This document shows, piece by piece, positions 51,365 to 60,405 of a DNA stretch of 64,000 nt. Position 1 is the stretch's first letter. Each line of letters opens with the position of its first letter. The DNA is from Dissulfuribacter thermophilus (lineage in GTDB: Bacteria; Desulfobacterota; Dissulfuribacteria; Dissulfuribacterales; Dissulfuribacteraceae), in assembly GCF_001687335.1 (NCBI RefSeq), contig NZ_MAGO01000001.1, positions 365,498 to 429,497 of the forward strand. The letters are read 5' to 3'. A program made the translations under genes and the position numbers. A model generated the notes under the pieces. The model worked only from the letters and a program-made list of their open reading frames with translations, did no database searches and was not told the DNA's origin.

Positions 51365-54256
51365 TTATTCGTGGATAGAGAGTGTAAAATAAAATACGGT
51401 TCCGCGGTCTTTTTGGCTTTCAGCCCAAATTCTTCCTCCGTGACGATTTATTATCCTTTTAGCAATGGATAGTCCAATCCCTGTGCCCTCAAAGTCATCT
51501 ACAGGGTGGAGACGCTCAAATATTTTGAAGAGTTTGTGTGCATAGCGCGTATCAAAACCAACTCCATTGTCTCTTATATAATAGACAACCTCTCCAGAAT
51601 CTAGGGTCTTTGATCCCAATTCAATCTTTGGGACATCTCTTTTAATGCTGAATTTAACTGCGTTAGAGATTAGATTATAGAGGACCTGACGTATTAGTGA
51701 GGGGTCGCCCTGGGCCGGAGGCATTTTTCTAACTACAAAATGTATACGTTCTCTGTCTGGGCCTGAGGTGATTTCATAGAAGACTGATTTCGCAAGGGCT
51801 TCCATATCTATGTCTGTGATGTTCATCTCTTTTCTGCTCAACCTGGAAAACCTTAAAAGATCATCTATTAATTGTCCCATTCTCCGGGTATTTTTTCTAA
51901 TAATTCCTATTAGCCTTTTGGCCTCATCATCTAATTTGGGGCCATATTCTTCTTGAAGTATGTTGGAAAAGCCATCTATGGCCCTGAGTGGGGCCCTTAG
52001 GTCATGTGAGACTGAATAGGTAAAAGATTCAAGTTCCTTATTTACCTCTAAAAGTTTTTTTGTCCTCTGTTTGACAATGGCCTCTAATTCTGCCTCATGA
52101 TCCCTAAGTTTCTTAATCAAAAGGGCATTTTTGATTCCAACCGCTGTTTCATTGGACAGAGTCATTAAAAATTTCTGTTCCTTTTTGAAATCTTGTTGTT
52201 CAAAAGAACCAATGACAATGAAACCAAGCAGAGTCCTGCTATGAATGAGGGGAAGAATGGCAGTGGATTTTAGTCTTATTTCTTCACAGTCAGCCTTCGG
52301 ACAATCTAAAAACTCTTTAAGATTTTTTAAAAATATGGGTTCACATGGTTGATTTTTTATTTTACAAAGAGCTTTTTTGAGGTAGTGGATTAGGCGGGTA
52401 CATAATGTATAATCCGAATTTGAAATATGGCTGCAAGCAAGATTAAAATATCCTTGTTCTTCAATGAGAAAAAGGAGCCCGACATCGGGGCTAATCGCCT
52501 TCCTTATTACCTCCAAGGCCCCATTGGCAATATCTTCAACTGTGAGCGAACTATTGATGCTGGCACTGATATCATAGAGAAACTGTAATTCCCTCAGTCT
52601 CCTCTCAAGCTCTCGTTCTGCCTTTTTTAAGGGGGTAATATCTGTTGTGGCAACAAGGGCCAGGTAACGGGAAAGAGAGTCTTGGTCTTTTGTCTTTTTC
52701 CATACTAATCTCAGCATGATATCTTTGAAATTTCCACGGAGAGTTCTGATTTCTGCCTCTGATTCAAACTGTTCTATCCCCTTTGCAAGGGCAATGATTT
52801 CTTTTTTGAAAACTTCGTATGATTTCTTTGTGAAAATATTAGTCAATCCCTCAAGGAGTTCTTCTTTGGTGTTGGCCTCATGTAGATCTAGTGCAGCCTT
52901 GTTTACGTCCAAGATTTTAACACGCCTTGCACACTCTTCTAAGGCATCTGGATGGGAGTCAAGATAAGCACTAAGGTCCTCAACTCTCATTCCAGAAGAA
53001 ATGAGGTCTTTTAAGTAGATCATAAGATCAGTAAAATCTTCTTCCCAAAGGGGAACAGGGGAGTTTTCAAAGAGATGCCTAAAGCGTTCTTCACTCTTTT
53101 CAAGGGCAAAATAAGCCTGTTTCTTTTCTGTTATGTCAAGAACAGTCCCAACTGATCGTACTGGATTGCCTTCATCGTCATAAAAGGTTTCACATTGTTC
53201 TTGCACCCATTTTATCCGGCCATCAGGCATGACAAGCCTGTGTTCTATATTGTAGGGTCTCCTATGCTTAACAGAGTCTGTATAGGACTTGTCTACAAAT
53301 TCCCTGTCTTGGGGGTGAACGGTGTTTAAAAATGCCTCATATGTCGCCTCAAACCTATCTTTTGGGATCTCGAATATTTGGTAGATCTCGTCTGACCACG
53401 TAAGCCTGTTTTCTTTGATGTCAAATTCCCAGCACCCTACATGGGCAATGCGCTGGGCATCATTTAGCATCTTCTCTCTTTTTTTTAGTGTCTCATGAGT
53501 TCTTTTGATCTCATCAATATTGCGGGCCACAGAAAGGATATGAGGCTTTCCCTGAATAGTAATGAGATTCGCGGAGATTAACCCTGTAATTACGGTCCCA
53601 TCTTTTAACCGGAACCGCGCTTCCATGTTTCTTATATAACCATCCTGTTTGAGGGCGGTTATGAGACGTTCTCTATCATTCGGATTGGCCCAAATATTAA
53701 GTTCAATAGTGGTCTTGCCTATTACCTCTTCTCTAGTGTATCCAGTATTGTCGCAAAAGCCCTGATTAACCTCTATGTAGAGACCGTCCTCAAGCCGATT
53801 AATGCACACTGAATCGGGATTAGTGTAAAATATCGTCTTAAACCGTTCTTCACTTTCTCTTAGTCTCTCTTCTATGGCCTTTTGTCTCGATATGTCTGTC
53901 CACGTACCAATTATCTTAATCGTGTCTTTTTCCCCATCTTGGATAAGGGTTAGTTTGTCGTATATCCAAATATATGTTCCATCCCTCTTTTGAATACGAT
54001 ATTCATGTTGGAGAACTCCCTTATCCAGCAAGATTGCCAGATTTTGTTCTATTCTTTCCCTGTCTTGGGGATGGATGTGGGTTCGCCACCACATGGGATT
54101 TAGGGCCTCTTGTGGAGTGAAACCAAGGATTCTTTCAATATTTTTACTCATCCAGATAGGGATAAAATTTTCTCCTCTATACTCTACCATGTAAATTACT
54201 GCATCTACTAGGCAGAGGTTGCGCTCTATTTCATCTGGAAGGATTCGTTTTTTCAT
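51365..54256 (-). CDS. Multi-PAS/GAF sensor histidine kinase
   Basis: A 963-residue soluble kinase. There are at least four PAS or PAC modules in the first 560 residues (IYMVEYRGENFIPIWMSKNI..., VCINRLEDGLYIEV..., HVGCWEFDIKENRL..., FRHLFENSPVPL...). Then come a GAF domain (about 575-720, IANGALEVIRKAISPDVGLLFLI), a coiled coil and a kinase core of the phytochrome type (YSVSHDLRAPLRAIDGFSNIL; LISNAVKFSIKRD; GTGIGLSIAKRII). It has no membrane segment. First gene of the three-gene signalling unit. Confidence 0.92.
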   Translation of the reverse strand: MKKRILPDEIERNLCLVDAVIYMVEYRGENFIPIWMSKNIERILGFTPQEALNPMWWRTHIHPQDRERIEQNLAILLDKGVLQHEYRIQKRDGTYIWIYDKLTLIQDGEKDTIKIIGTWTDISRQKAIEERLRESEERFKTIFYTNPDSVCINRLEDGLYIEVNQGFCDNTGYTREEVIGKTTIELNIWANPNDRERLITALKQDGYIRNMEARFRLKDGTVITGLISANLITIQGKPHILSVARNIDEIKRTHETLKKREKMLNDAQRIAHVGCWEFDIKENRLTWSDEIYQIFEIPKDRFEATYEAFLNTVHPQDREFVDKSYTDSVKHRRPYNIEHRLVMPDGRIKWVQEQCETFYDDEGNPVRSVGTVLDITEKKQAYFALEKSEERFRHLFENSPVPLWEEDFTDLMIYLKDLISSGMRVEDLSAYLDSHPDALEECARRVKILDVNKAALDLHEANTKEELLEGLTNIFTKKSYEVFKKEIIALAKGIEQFESEAEIRTLRGNFKDIMLRLVWKKTKDQDSLSRYLALVATTDITPLKKAERELERRLRELQFLYDISASINSSLTVEDIANGALEVIRKAISPDVGLLFLIEEQGYFNLACSHISNSDYTLCTRLIHYLKKALCKIKNQPCEPIFLKNLKEFLDCPKADCEEIRLKSTAILPLIHSRTLLGFIVIGSFEQQDFKKEQKFLMTLSNETAVGIKNALLIKKLRDHEAELEAIVKQRTKKLLEVNKELESFTYSVSHDLRAPLRAIDGFSNILQEEYGPKLDDEAKRLIGIIRKNTRRMGQLIDDLLRFSRLSRKEMNITDIDMEALAKSVFYEITSGPDRERIHFVVRKMPPAQGDPSLIRQVLYNLISNAVKFSIKRDVPKIELGSKTLDSGEVVYYIRDNGVGFDTRYAHKLFKIFERLHPVDDFEGTGIGLSIAKRIINRHGGRIWAESQKDRGTVFYFTLSIHE

Positions 54257-54996
54257 AGATATTTTTTGTTATATTTTGCTTATAGAAATCACTGGTTGAG
54301 TTTCTGGTTGCCTTTAATGAGGTAAATAAATTGTATCACAAAAAATTGATAAAGGACAAATATATATTGAGAAAATTTATGAATGTTATGGTTTTGTGTG
54401 AGAAATTTTGAATGAAAAATCTCTAATATTTTAGAAGATTATGTCGCGCTTAATCAAAGCTGCCTGAAGATGAATATTCAGATAGAGCTTCTAATTCTTA
54501 TATAAAGCGTCTCAGACAATCAAAACTGGACCCTTCTAAGGGGCTAGCTCGATGCCTTTGATTTTAATTCCCAGTCAAAACTGAACCAAAAAAATTTTGG
54601 ATCCTCAGAGCCTAAGATTTATCTTAGAAAAAGAAAACATAACTTGCTGTCTCAAGAGGAGATGATGTTTACAAAAAACTTTCAGGGAACTCGTCCCATT
54701 GGACCTCTTTATTATTGATGAAATAGGCTTTAAGAAGGTTCCTCAAGACGCTGTGGATGAGTTCTTTGAGACAGAAAAAAGACGTCATGAAAATGGACCA
54801 AGTGGGGATTTTTTTAGGGCCCTTATCTGAGGAATTGACAGGGCCTTTAACAATCTTCGAGGAAGCCTCAAATAAAGAGTGATGGAAAATGAATAGAAGC
54901 CCCCGATAGAAAGACATAAAAACATCGAAAAGAGAAATTTTTTTTTGACTTGCCTCTATGGTAATATTGCCGCATCACAAATTCTAAGGAGGGGAG
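54257..54996. other. Gene-poor stretch with mobile-element debris
   Basis: About 740 bases. The first 200 bases are AT-rich without a gene. From about 54480 on, short decayed coding fragments appear, of which the IstB-like piece at 54692 is recognisable, and phrases such as CAAAACTGGACC (54518) and CAAAACTGAACC (54572) look like relics of an insertion sequence. Confidence 0.5.
54692..54831 (+). pseudogene. IstB-like ATPase fragment (IS21 family relic)
   Basis: In the plus frame LDLFIIDEIGFKKV is followed by PQDAVDEFFE and RRHENG, closely resembling the Walker-B region and the FFE-x3-RRYENG segment of IstB, the transposition helper of IS21. The frame then ends at TGA (54829-54831). No start, no Walker A and no istA remain, so this is a dead remnant. 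Confidence 0.65.
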
Positions 54997-54999
54997 CAG

Positions 55000-55425
55000 A
55001 TGAAACAAGTACATTTCTTTATTTTTTTTCTCGTAGCGTGCATCATGTTGACCTGTCAGGCGTTCGCCGGGTCATATAATTACATTTCGGCCGAGGCATT
55101 GAAGGCCAAGCTGGAAAAAGGGGAGCCCGTCATTATAATTGATATCCAAACCAAGGAAGATTTTTCCAGACACCATCTGCCCGGGGCGATTGCCACACAC
55201 GCATATCCTGTTAAGACAGTTCAGGACAAGGCAAAGATTGACGCTGTATTGGACCGTATCAGGAATGGAAAAGGTCCTGTGGTAATTGTATGCCCACGCG
55301 GTGCTGGCGGCGCACAAAAGACCTTCGACCACCTAATAGCCAGAAAGATTCCTGCTAATCGGCTCTTTATTCTCAAAAATGGCCAGGAGGGCTGGCCCTA
55401 TCCTGAATTTGTGGAAGGCAGATAA
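55000..55425 (+). CDS. Secreted rhodanese-domain protein
   Basis: A 141-residue protein with a signal peptide (QVHFFIFFLVACIMLTCQAFA) and one rhodanese fold: VIIIDIQTKEDFSRHHLPGAI, the active-site loop VCPRGAGGAQ with the sulfur-accepting cysteine, and NGQEGWPYPEFVEG. Rhodaneses move sulfane sulfur; a periplasmic one suits an organism handling sulfur or thiosulfate. GGAGGGG lies before the ATG. Base composition is visibly richer in GC than the flanking debris, and it sits between IS relics, so transfer is plausible. Confidence 0.85.
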   Translation: MKQVHFFIFFLVACIMLTCQAFAGSYNYISAEALKAKLEKGEPVIIIDIQTKEDFSRHHLPGAIATHAYPVKTVQDKAKIDAVLDRIRNGKGPVVIVCPRGAGGAQKTFDHLIARKIPANRLFILKNGQEGWPYPEFVEGR

Positions 55426-56005
55426 CCCGATACATAATCCCGGATTATGCAGGGATCATCCGACTAATGAGTGTGTTAAAGTGTTTCAATCTCGCCAGTG
55501 CAGAGTGCACTTAAAAATCCTCATTTAGTTAAGACAATGACATCCTCTCCTTCCTTTAGGAAGGGGAGGATGTCAACTTTGAGGGAGAATAGCCTCCTAG
55601 TTCAAGCCTTATTTGGTCTAAAGCCTGTATCCAAGCCTTTCCTTGGATTTGTCATGTAAAGCTGGCCTATTACCTATTTTGGAAAGTTCAAAAATGCCAG
55701 ATAGCTTTCTTTGTATGACGCAACTTACCTAAAAAATTTACCTTAGCCAGAATTTTTCTGCCTGCTCCTTAAACCGGGGGCTCTACTGCAAAAAGGATAT
55801 TTTATTTTATGATACCTTTGGTTAGGATGCGGATCTTCTTGCCTTAAAGCTCGATGATGCACTAACGAGGACCAGAAAAGGGGATTAGTGAGGAAACGAG
55901 ATAAAGGAAAGAGAGAGTAAGAAGACCATATTTAACCTAACTGGAGGTAGGACTATAAATGAAGAGCTTGAAGGCGTATTAAAAATGGTGAAAGCAGGAT
56001 GATGA
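55426..56005. other. Gene-free stretch with decayed sequence
   Basis: About 580 bases that hold the IS200/IS605-type hairpin at 55539-55574 and multiple broken short frames. A plus-strand remnant near 55900-56000 reads KKTIFNLTGGRTINEELEG before a stop just ahead of the metallopeptidase frame; I cannot assign it. Confidence 0.45.
55539..55574. mobile_element. IS200/IS605-type end hairpin relic
   Basis: GACATCCTC-TCCTTCC is mirrored by GGAAGG-GGAGGATGTC around TTTA. This shape and the sequence GGAGGATGTCAA are typical of right ends of IS200/IS605-family (TnpB-carrying) elements. No intact tnpA or tnpB is present, so only an end remains. Confidence 0.6.
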
Positions 56006-56731
56006 GTATTTACGTATGAAGACAGAGGAAAAAAATTTATAATTAGCGGCATAGAAGTTAAGGTCATTAAAAAAAACATCAAGAACATTAATCTTAGCAT
56101 TCACCCCTTAGACGGTAGGGTTAGGGTATCTGTCCCCCTTTATCTTGGAGACGATGCCATACGATTGGCCGTTATAAAGCGACTTTTTTGGATAAAAAAA
56201 TGTAGGCAGAGGATCGAAGAGAAACCACGCCAGGTGCCAACAAATATGGTTGACGGTGAAACTCATTACTTCCTAGGAAAACGTTATTTGCTCAGAGTGT
56301 TTGAGGCGGCGACAAGGCCGAGGATTGAAGTGAATGGTAACTATATCCATCTATTTATAAGGCTAGGTACTGGAAGAGAAAGGCGCATTTTTATATTCAA
56401 CGAATGGTATCGCAGCCAGTTGAAATAGTTACTTTCTGAGATGATTGTAAGATGGGAAGCAAAGATTGGTGAGAAGGTCAATGCATGGGGTATAAAACGC
56501 ATGAGGACCAAGTGGGGAAGCTGCACCCCAAGGGCAAGGAGGATTTGGCTAACCCTCGAGCTTGCCAAGAAAAAAACTGTACTGATTGAATATGTTCTGG
56601 TCCATGAAATGACCCACTTCCTGGAACCGTCTCACAATGAACACTTCAAAAGCCTAATGGATAAATTCCTGCCCAAATGGCGATCTTATACGGAGGAGTT
56701 AAATAGCTCGCCATTGACAATGTGGCAATGA
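56006..56731 (+). pseudogene. DUF45/YgjP-type metallopeptidase with in-frame amber codon
   Basis: One continuous frame of about 241 codons is interrupted only by TAG at 56426-56428. The first part reads INLSIHPLDGRVRVSVPL and ends FNEWYRSQLK; after the stop it resumes LLSEMIVRWE, then MRTKWGSC and the zinc site VLVHEMTHFLEPSHNEHF. The family is often next to type I restriction genes. A start codon is not clear: the frame opens after TGA at 56003-56005 and the first ATG in frame is far inside. Most simply a nonsense mutation has inactivated it; the rest of the sequence is well kept, so it is recent. Confidence 0.75.
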
Positions 56732-56732
56732 T

Positions 56733-57306
56733 TTGCCATTTTGGGTTTGGTCGTTTGTGAAGGACCCAGAATTCCAAAAATCTCCTCCTTATAATGGAGA
56801 TGGTTGTGGAGGGTTCAAGTGGGCCGACATTGACCTCCAAAATGAAATTATCCATGTAAAAGATCCAAAATCGGGAATTTCAAGGCCTGTTTACATGACA
56901 CCACAAGTAAAAGATATGCTCCTAGAAAGATTGCCTGAGAATGTTGACTTATCCTCCCTTATTTTTCCTGGCAAAAACGGCAAAAAGAAAAAGCTAATTT
57001 CTAAGACTTTCTTTCGTATAGTGCATAAATTAGGCTTTAATGACGGCATTACAGACCCACGGGACAAGGTTGTATTCCATACTCTACGGCACACATTTGC
57101 TTCCTGGCTTGCAATCAAGGGAATACCTATTTATACGATTAAAGAGCTAATGGGGCACAAGAGCCTTGCTAATGACCGAAAGATATAGCCACCTAATACC
57201 AGACCAGAAACGTAAAGCCGTGGAGGGAATAGGAAAAGCCTTCCAGGACGTTACAGAAACAGAAAAGTCAAAAATAGTGGAACTCAAAAGGTTTGCAAGA
57301 AAGTAA
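56733..57306 (+). pseudogene. Tyrosine recombinase (integrase) fragment, truncated and frameshifted
   Basis: C-terminal catalytic domain of a phage-type integrase: FKWADIDLQNEIIHV, YMTPQVKDMLLERL, the HTLRHTFASWL box (H and R) and IKELMGHKSLA. After that the frame shifts: one extra A near 57169 separates it from TERYSHLIPDQKR, which holds the catalytic tyrosine and runs to TAA at 57304. The N-terminal half and the first catalytic arginine are missing. It marks an old integrated element. Its neighbours are HicAB and an IS3 element. Confidence 0.85.
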
Positions 57307-57312
57307 TTTTTA

Positions 57313-57561
57313 ATGACAACTTACGATAAACGCCTCGAAAGGATTAAAAGAAACCCCAAAGATGTGAAATTCACAGATCTTGTGTCCATTCTGCTTCACT
57401 ACGGTTTTGTTGAGGTAAGATCAAAAGGCAGTCACAGGATATTCAAACATCCCTCATGGAATGGTATCCTTACATTGCAAGAAATAAGAGGTAAGGCCAA
57501 GCCTTATCAAGTAAGACAGGCTATTAAGGCCATAGAAGAGGTGAAACATGAAAACGAATGA
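57313..57561 (+). CDS. hicA: HicA-type mRNA interferase toxin
   Basis: An 82-residue toxin of a type II toxin-antitoxin pair. It has the double-stranded RNA-binding-like fold with the motif GFVEVRSKGSHRIFKHP containing the catalytic histidine, then LQEIRGKAKPYQVRQ. It overlaps hicB by 14 bases, the usual arrangement for this system. It lies seven bases after the integrase fragment, so it is probably cargo of the lost element. Both genes look intact. Confidence 0.9.
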   Translation: MTTYDKRLERIKRNPKDVKFTDLVSILLHYGFVEVRSKGSHRIFKHPSWNGILTLQEIRGKAKPYQVRQAIKAIEEVKHENE

Positions 57562-57763
57562 ACTACCATACCCAGTAGTTGTATTCTACTCAGATGAAGA
57601 TGAAGGTTATATTGCCACAGTACCAGACCTAAAAGGATGTTCGGCTTTTGGCAATACACCTGATGAAGCCCTAAAGGAAATAAAAATAGCTATGGAGCTA
57701 TGGATACAAACCTGTAAAGAATCAGGAGAACCACTACCTGTACCTTCAAAGATGGCCGCATAA
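57548..57763 (+). CDS. hicB: HicB-type antitoxin
   Basis: A 71-residue partner of hicA: YPVVVFYSDEDEGYIATVPDLKGCSAFGNTPDEAL is the standard HicB N-terminal RNase H-like fold. It lacks a C-terminal DNA-binding domain, as in the shorter HicB proteins, so autoregulation may need another factor. A hairpin follows. Confidence 0.9.
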   Translation: MKTNELPYPVVVFYSDEDEGYIATVPDLKGCSAFGNTPDEALKEIKIAMELWIQTCKESGEPLPVPSKMAA

Positions 57764-57766
57764 AAA

Positions 57767-57807
57767 AGCCCGAAACCATGCCTTGCCTTGCCATGAAGTT
57801 TCGGGCT
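57767..57807. terminator. Hairpin after hicB
   Basis: AGCCCGAAAC and GTTTCGGGCT pair over ten bases with a 21-base loop. It lies four bases after the hicB stop. The T-tract is absent on the plus strand, while A-runs precede it, so it may terminate minus-strand transcription better than plus. Confidence 0.5.
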
Positions 57808-57821
57808 GAACAAAGTTGTAT

Positions 57822-57984
57822 ATGCCTGAAAAAAACGCTACTCAACCACAAGTCCAACTACCCAGTGATAATAATTTATATAAAGGATTCTACGAAGATG
57901 CCTTAAGGGAAGCTATGCCTCCTGAAGTCGGTAAAGAATTTGATGAAAGAATATTCGATGCCTATTGGGATTATTGGTGTGAGG
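57822..57984 (+). pseudogene. Short ORF truncated by the IS3 element
   Basis: The frame begins MPEKNATQPQVQ (ATG at 57822, or TTG at 57816) and reaches EFDERIFDAYWDYW before running into the left end of the insertion sequence at 57985. I do not recognise it, and the matching 3' part is not apparent beyond the right end at 59217. Confidence 0.4.
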
Positions 57985-58064
57985 TGGTCCCCCTTTTTTG
58001 ACAAGTGGTATTGTTCGCTTTCACTGTAAGGAGTAACAAGTAACGTAGTGAAAGGAGACAACAG

Positions 58065-58343
58065 ATGGCAAGGAAGAAGTACAGCTCAGAGTTCACGGCC
58101 AAGGTTGCTATGGCAGCTATTAAGGGAGAAGAGACCACCAATCGGATAGCTTCGAGGTTTGGGGTTCATCCTGGGCAGATGAGGCAGTGGAAAAGGCAGA
58201 TGCTAGCAAATGCCTCTGTGGTATTTGACCACTCTCAGAGGAAAGAAAAAGAGCAGCAGGTCCTTCTGGACCAGCTCTATCAGAAGATAGGACAGCTAAA
58301 AGTGGAACGGGATTTTTTAGCCAGAAAGTTCGGTCTTCTGTGA
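58065..58343 (+). CDS. IS3-family transposase OrfA
   Basis: A 92-residue helix-turn-helix protein: KKYSSEFTAKVAMAAIKGEETTNRIASRFGVHPGQMRQWK followed by a leucine-zipper-like helix (LLDQLYQKIGQLKVERDFLARK). It is intact and has AAAGGAG ahead of the ATG, but its partner orfB is broken, so the element cannot move by itself. Confidence 0.88.
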   Translation: MARKKYSSEFTAKVAMAAIKGEETTNRIASRFGVHPGQMRQWKRQMLANASVVFDHSQRKEKEQQVLLDQLYQKIGQLKVERDFLARKFGLL

Positions 58344-59156
58344 GCCAGAAGAAGAGAAAGGCCATGGTTGAACTGGACAATCAAGAGATCAGTCTTACCA
58401 AGCAATGCTTTTTGCTCAGTATTAGCAGATGCTCTTTGTACTATAAACCCAAGCCCTGATGAAAGCCATTGATGAACAATATCTTAAAACACCTTATTAC
58501 GGGAGAAGACGAATGCGTCATGCCCTTAAAAAGAGGGGATACCAAGTGAGTGAAAAGAAGGTCAGGCGCCTCATGCAGCTCATTGGATTAAGGGCAATAG
58601 CTCCTGGTCCTTTACCAGCATAAAGGCTCCTGAGCACAAGGTCTATCCCTATCTGCTTAGGGATTCGAAGATAACCAGGTTCAACCAGGTCTGGAGTTCG
58701 GATATCACCTATATCCCGATTATGGGCAATTTTATGTATCTCTGTGCAATTATAGACTGGTACAGCCGTAAGGTAGTAGCCTGGAGCTTGTCGACTACCC
58801 TTGATGCCGAGTTTTGTGTTTCCTGCCTGGAAAGGGCCATAGCTCGATATGGAGCTCCTGAGATATTCAATTCGGATCAGGGCAGTCAAATTACCAGTGA
58901 AGGGTTCTTAAAGATACTGGAGAAAAACAAAATCCGGATTAGCATAGATGGGCGTGGCAGATTCCTGGACAATATTTTCATCAAGAGGCTTTGGCGTTCG
59001 CTGAAGTATGAACTTATCTATATTCAGGAGTTTGCCTCAGTGCCTGAACTCCGTAAAGGGTTTATGACTTGGTTCGAATCTTACAAAGAGAGATTTCATC
59101 AGGCTATTGGTTATCAGCCCCCTGATGGGATCTATGAGCTAGATAAGGCAGCATGA
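58341..59156 (+). pseudogene. IS3-family transposase OrfB, frameshifted and with lost catalytic glutamate
   Basis: The reading starts after OrfA (KRKAMVELDNQEISLTKQCF...). It shifts near 58455-58460, where codons after YYKPKP are missing, and again near 58610-58620, before continuing in the last frame to TGA at 59156. That last part holds the rve core: SSDITYIPIMG (first aspartate), FNSDQGSQ (second aspartate) and DNIFIKRLWRSLKYE, where the family usually has E in the ERLWR position; here it is lysine. Two frame disruptions plus this substitution leave no active enzyme. Confidence 0.85.
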
Positions 59157-59370
59157 TAACACCAGCAAAGGAAGCGAACATAAAATCACAAAAGTGCTGT
59201 ACAAAAAATGGGTACCACTTCAATTCTACCTTCCAAGAGACTATCTAGTTCCTATTGACAATAACTATTGCACTTAGCGGTTTCATCTATGATTCGCTTG
59301 ATGGAGGAAACCTACGTGGATACCTGCCTAAATCCTTGTTTTACCAGATTAGTTAACCCCTTGAAATTAC

Positions 59371-59446
59371 TGGAGCCGGCAATCGGACTCGAACCGATGG
59401 CCTGCTGATTACGAATCAGCTGCTCTACCAACTGAGCTATGCCGGC
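59371..59446 (-). tRNA. tRNA-Thr, anticodon CGU
   Basis: A 76-base tRNA with encoded CCA. Acceptor stem GCCGGCA/TGCCGGC, D arm TAGCTCAGTTGGTAGAGC, anticodon arm CTGATTCGTAATCAG (loop TTCGTAA, anticodon CGT) and T arm ATCGGTTCGAGTCCGAT. It lies at the edge of the mobile-element region; I found no att-like repeat of its 3' end. Confidence 0.96.
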
Positions 59447-59507
59447 TCTCAAGGGAACAAATTCAAGTTAAATTATTATCATAGCCAGTTATCTGGTTCA
59501 AGGCCTC

Positions 59508-60317
59508 TTAGGGTTCGGCCTCTATCATTTCACCCTCTGCAAATTGTTCTCTAAGTTCAATGACTGGATCCCCAAAAAACGTAAATCTCAGCCAGTCTAT
59601 TGCAAGGTCCAGCATAGCATAGTCGTCTTCTTTTGCCTTTTGAAGGCGTTCTTCGGGAATTACATAAATATCGAGGAATTTCGATTCGAACACAAATCTT
59701 CTAAAGCTGTCAACATTGTAACAGCCTGTAAAAAACATCTGTTTTGTCTTTTCTTGAATGGTGACAAATGGGCCAAGGGACTTTCGTCTGAGAATTAGTT
59801 CAGTCCATCCTTTGTTGACCTCTTCAAATTCATTTATGCCCTGACTCTCAAGCCACTGGCCAACAGTAAGTTCTTCTCCCAGATCATGTCCCATACAGTG
59901 AGGTTCTTTTACAAGAGCAAAAAACTTTTCATCCTGTGATTCATCGAGATTGTGGAATACCCCTGATGCAATGGGATAGTACCTACAGGTGAGGGGACGG
60001 TCTTCATAAATGCCGCAACCTTCTTTTACCAAGAAAGGACAGCTTTTGACCTCATCTTCCCTCATCTTAAGTACTGGCACAGGTAATTCTGTATTTTCAA
60101 TGGTCCCAAGAGCTGTGTATACGAAAAGAAATTCATCTGACGAAAGTTTCAATCTCTTTTTCAACCGAATAATGTCGCAGGGTGTAAGAATAATATGGGC
60201 CTCTTTGCAGCATTTTGTGAAACAAGAAAGATCCTTTGAACATTGAAAAGAAATTGGACTGGATTCATCAAGTCTAACTGGGACAATTACCTGCGGTTTA
60301 TCTTTTGGCGCAAACAT
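59508..60317 (-). CDS. YkgJ-family cysteine-cluster protein
   Basis: A 269-residue soluble protein with eight or so cysteines of the YkgJ/CxxCxxCC type: CSKDLSCFTKCC near residue 26, then CPFLVKEGCGIYEDRPLTCRYYPIASG near 95-120, which together bind zinc or iron. The function of the family is unknown. A second member lies at 63429. It is divergent from the SDR gene at 60406. AAAGAGG lies before the ATG. Confidence 0.82.
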   Translation of the reverse strand: MFAPKDKPQVIVPVRLDESSPISFQCSKDLSCFTKCCKEAHIILTPCDIIRLKKRLKLSSDEFLFVYTALGTIENTELPVPVLKMREDEVKSCPFLVKEGCGIYEDRPLTCRYYPIASGVFHNLDESQDEKFFALVKEPHCMGHDLGEELTVGQWLESQGINEFEEVNKGWTELILRRKSLGPFVTIQEKTKQMFFTGCYNVDSFRRFVFESKFLDIYVIPEERLQKAKEDDYAMLDLAIDWLRFTFFGDPVIELREQFAEGEMIEAEP

Positions 60318-60405
60318 ATTCTTTACCTCTTTTTAAGATTAATTGTCATAATAATAGCATCAATGTAAAATTCAACAAAAAGTCTTTGTTGAGGAAGTTG
60401 CCGTG

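Larger units (their letters stand above)
57985..59217 (+). mobile_element. IS3-family insertion sequence, inactive
   Basis: The ends are imperfect inverted repeats: TGGTCCCCCTTTTTTGACAAG at the left has 16 of 21 matches with TGGTACCCATTTTTTGTACAG read from the right end. The element is 1233 bases long and carries orfA (58065) and a broken orfB. No target duplication is visible (left flank ...TGTGAGG, right flank CTTCAATTC), which hints at later rearrangement or loss of one side. Confidence 0.85.

Noticed and set aside
55426..55600. CRISPR-like array near the repeated hairpin
   Set aside because: There is only a single hairpin and no repeated spacer-repeat pattern; it fits an IS200/IS605 end.
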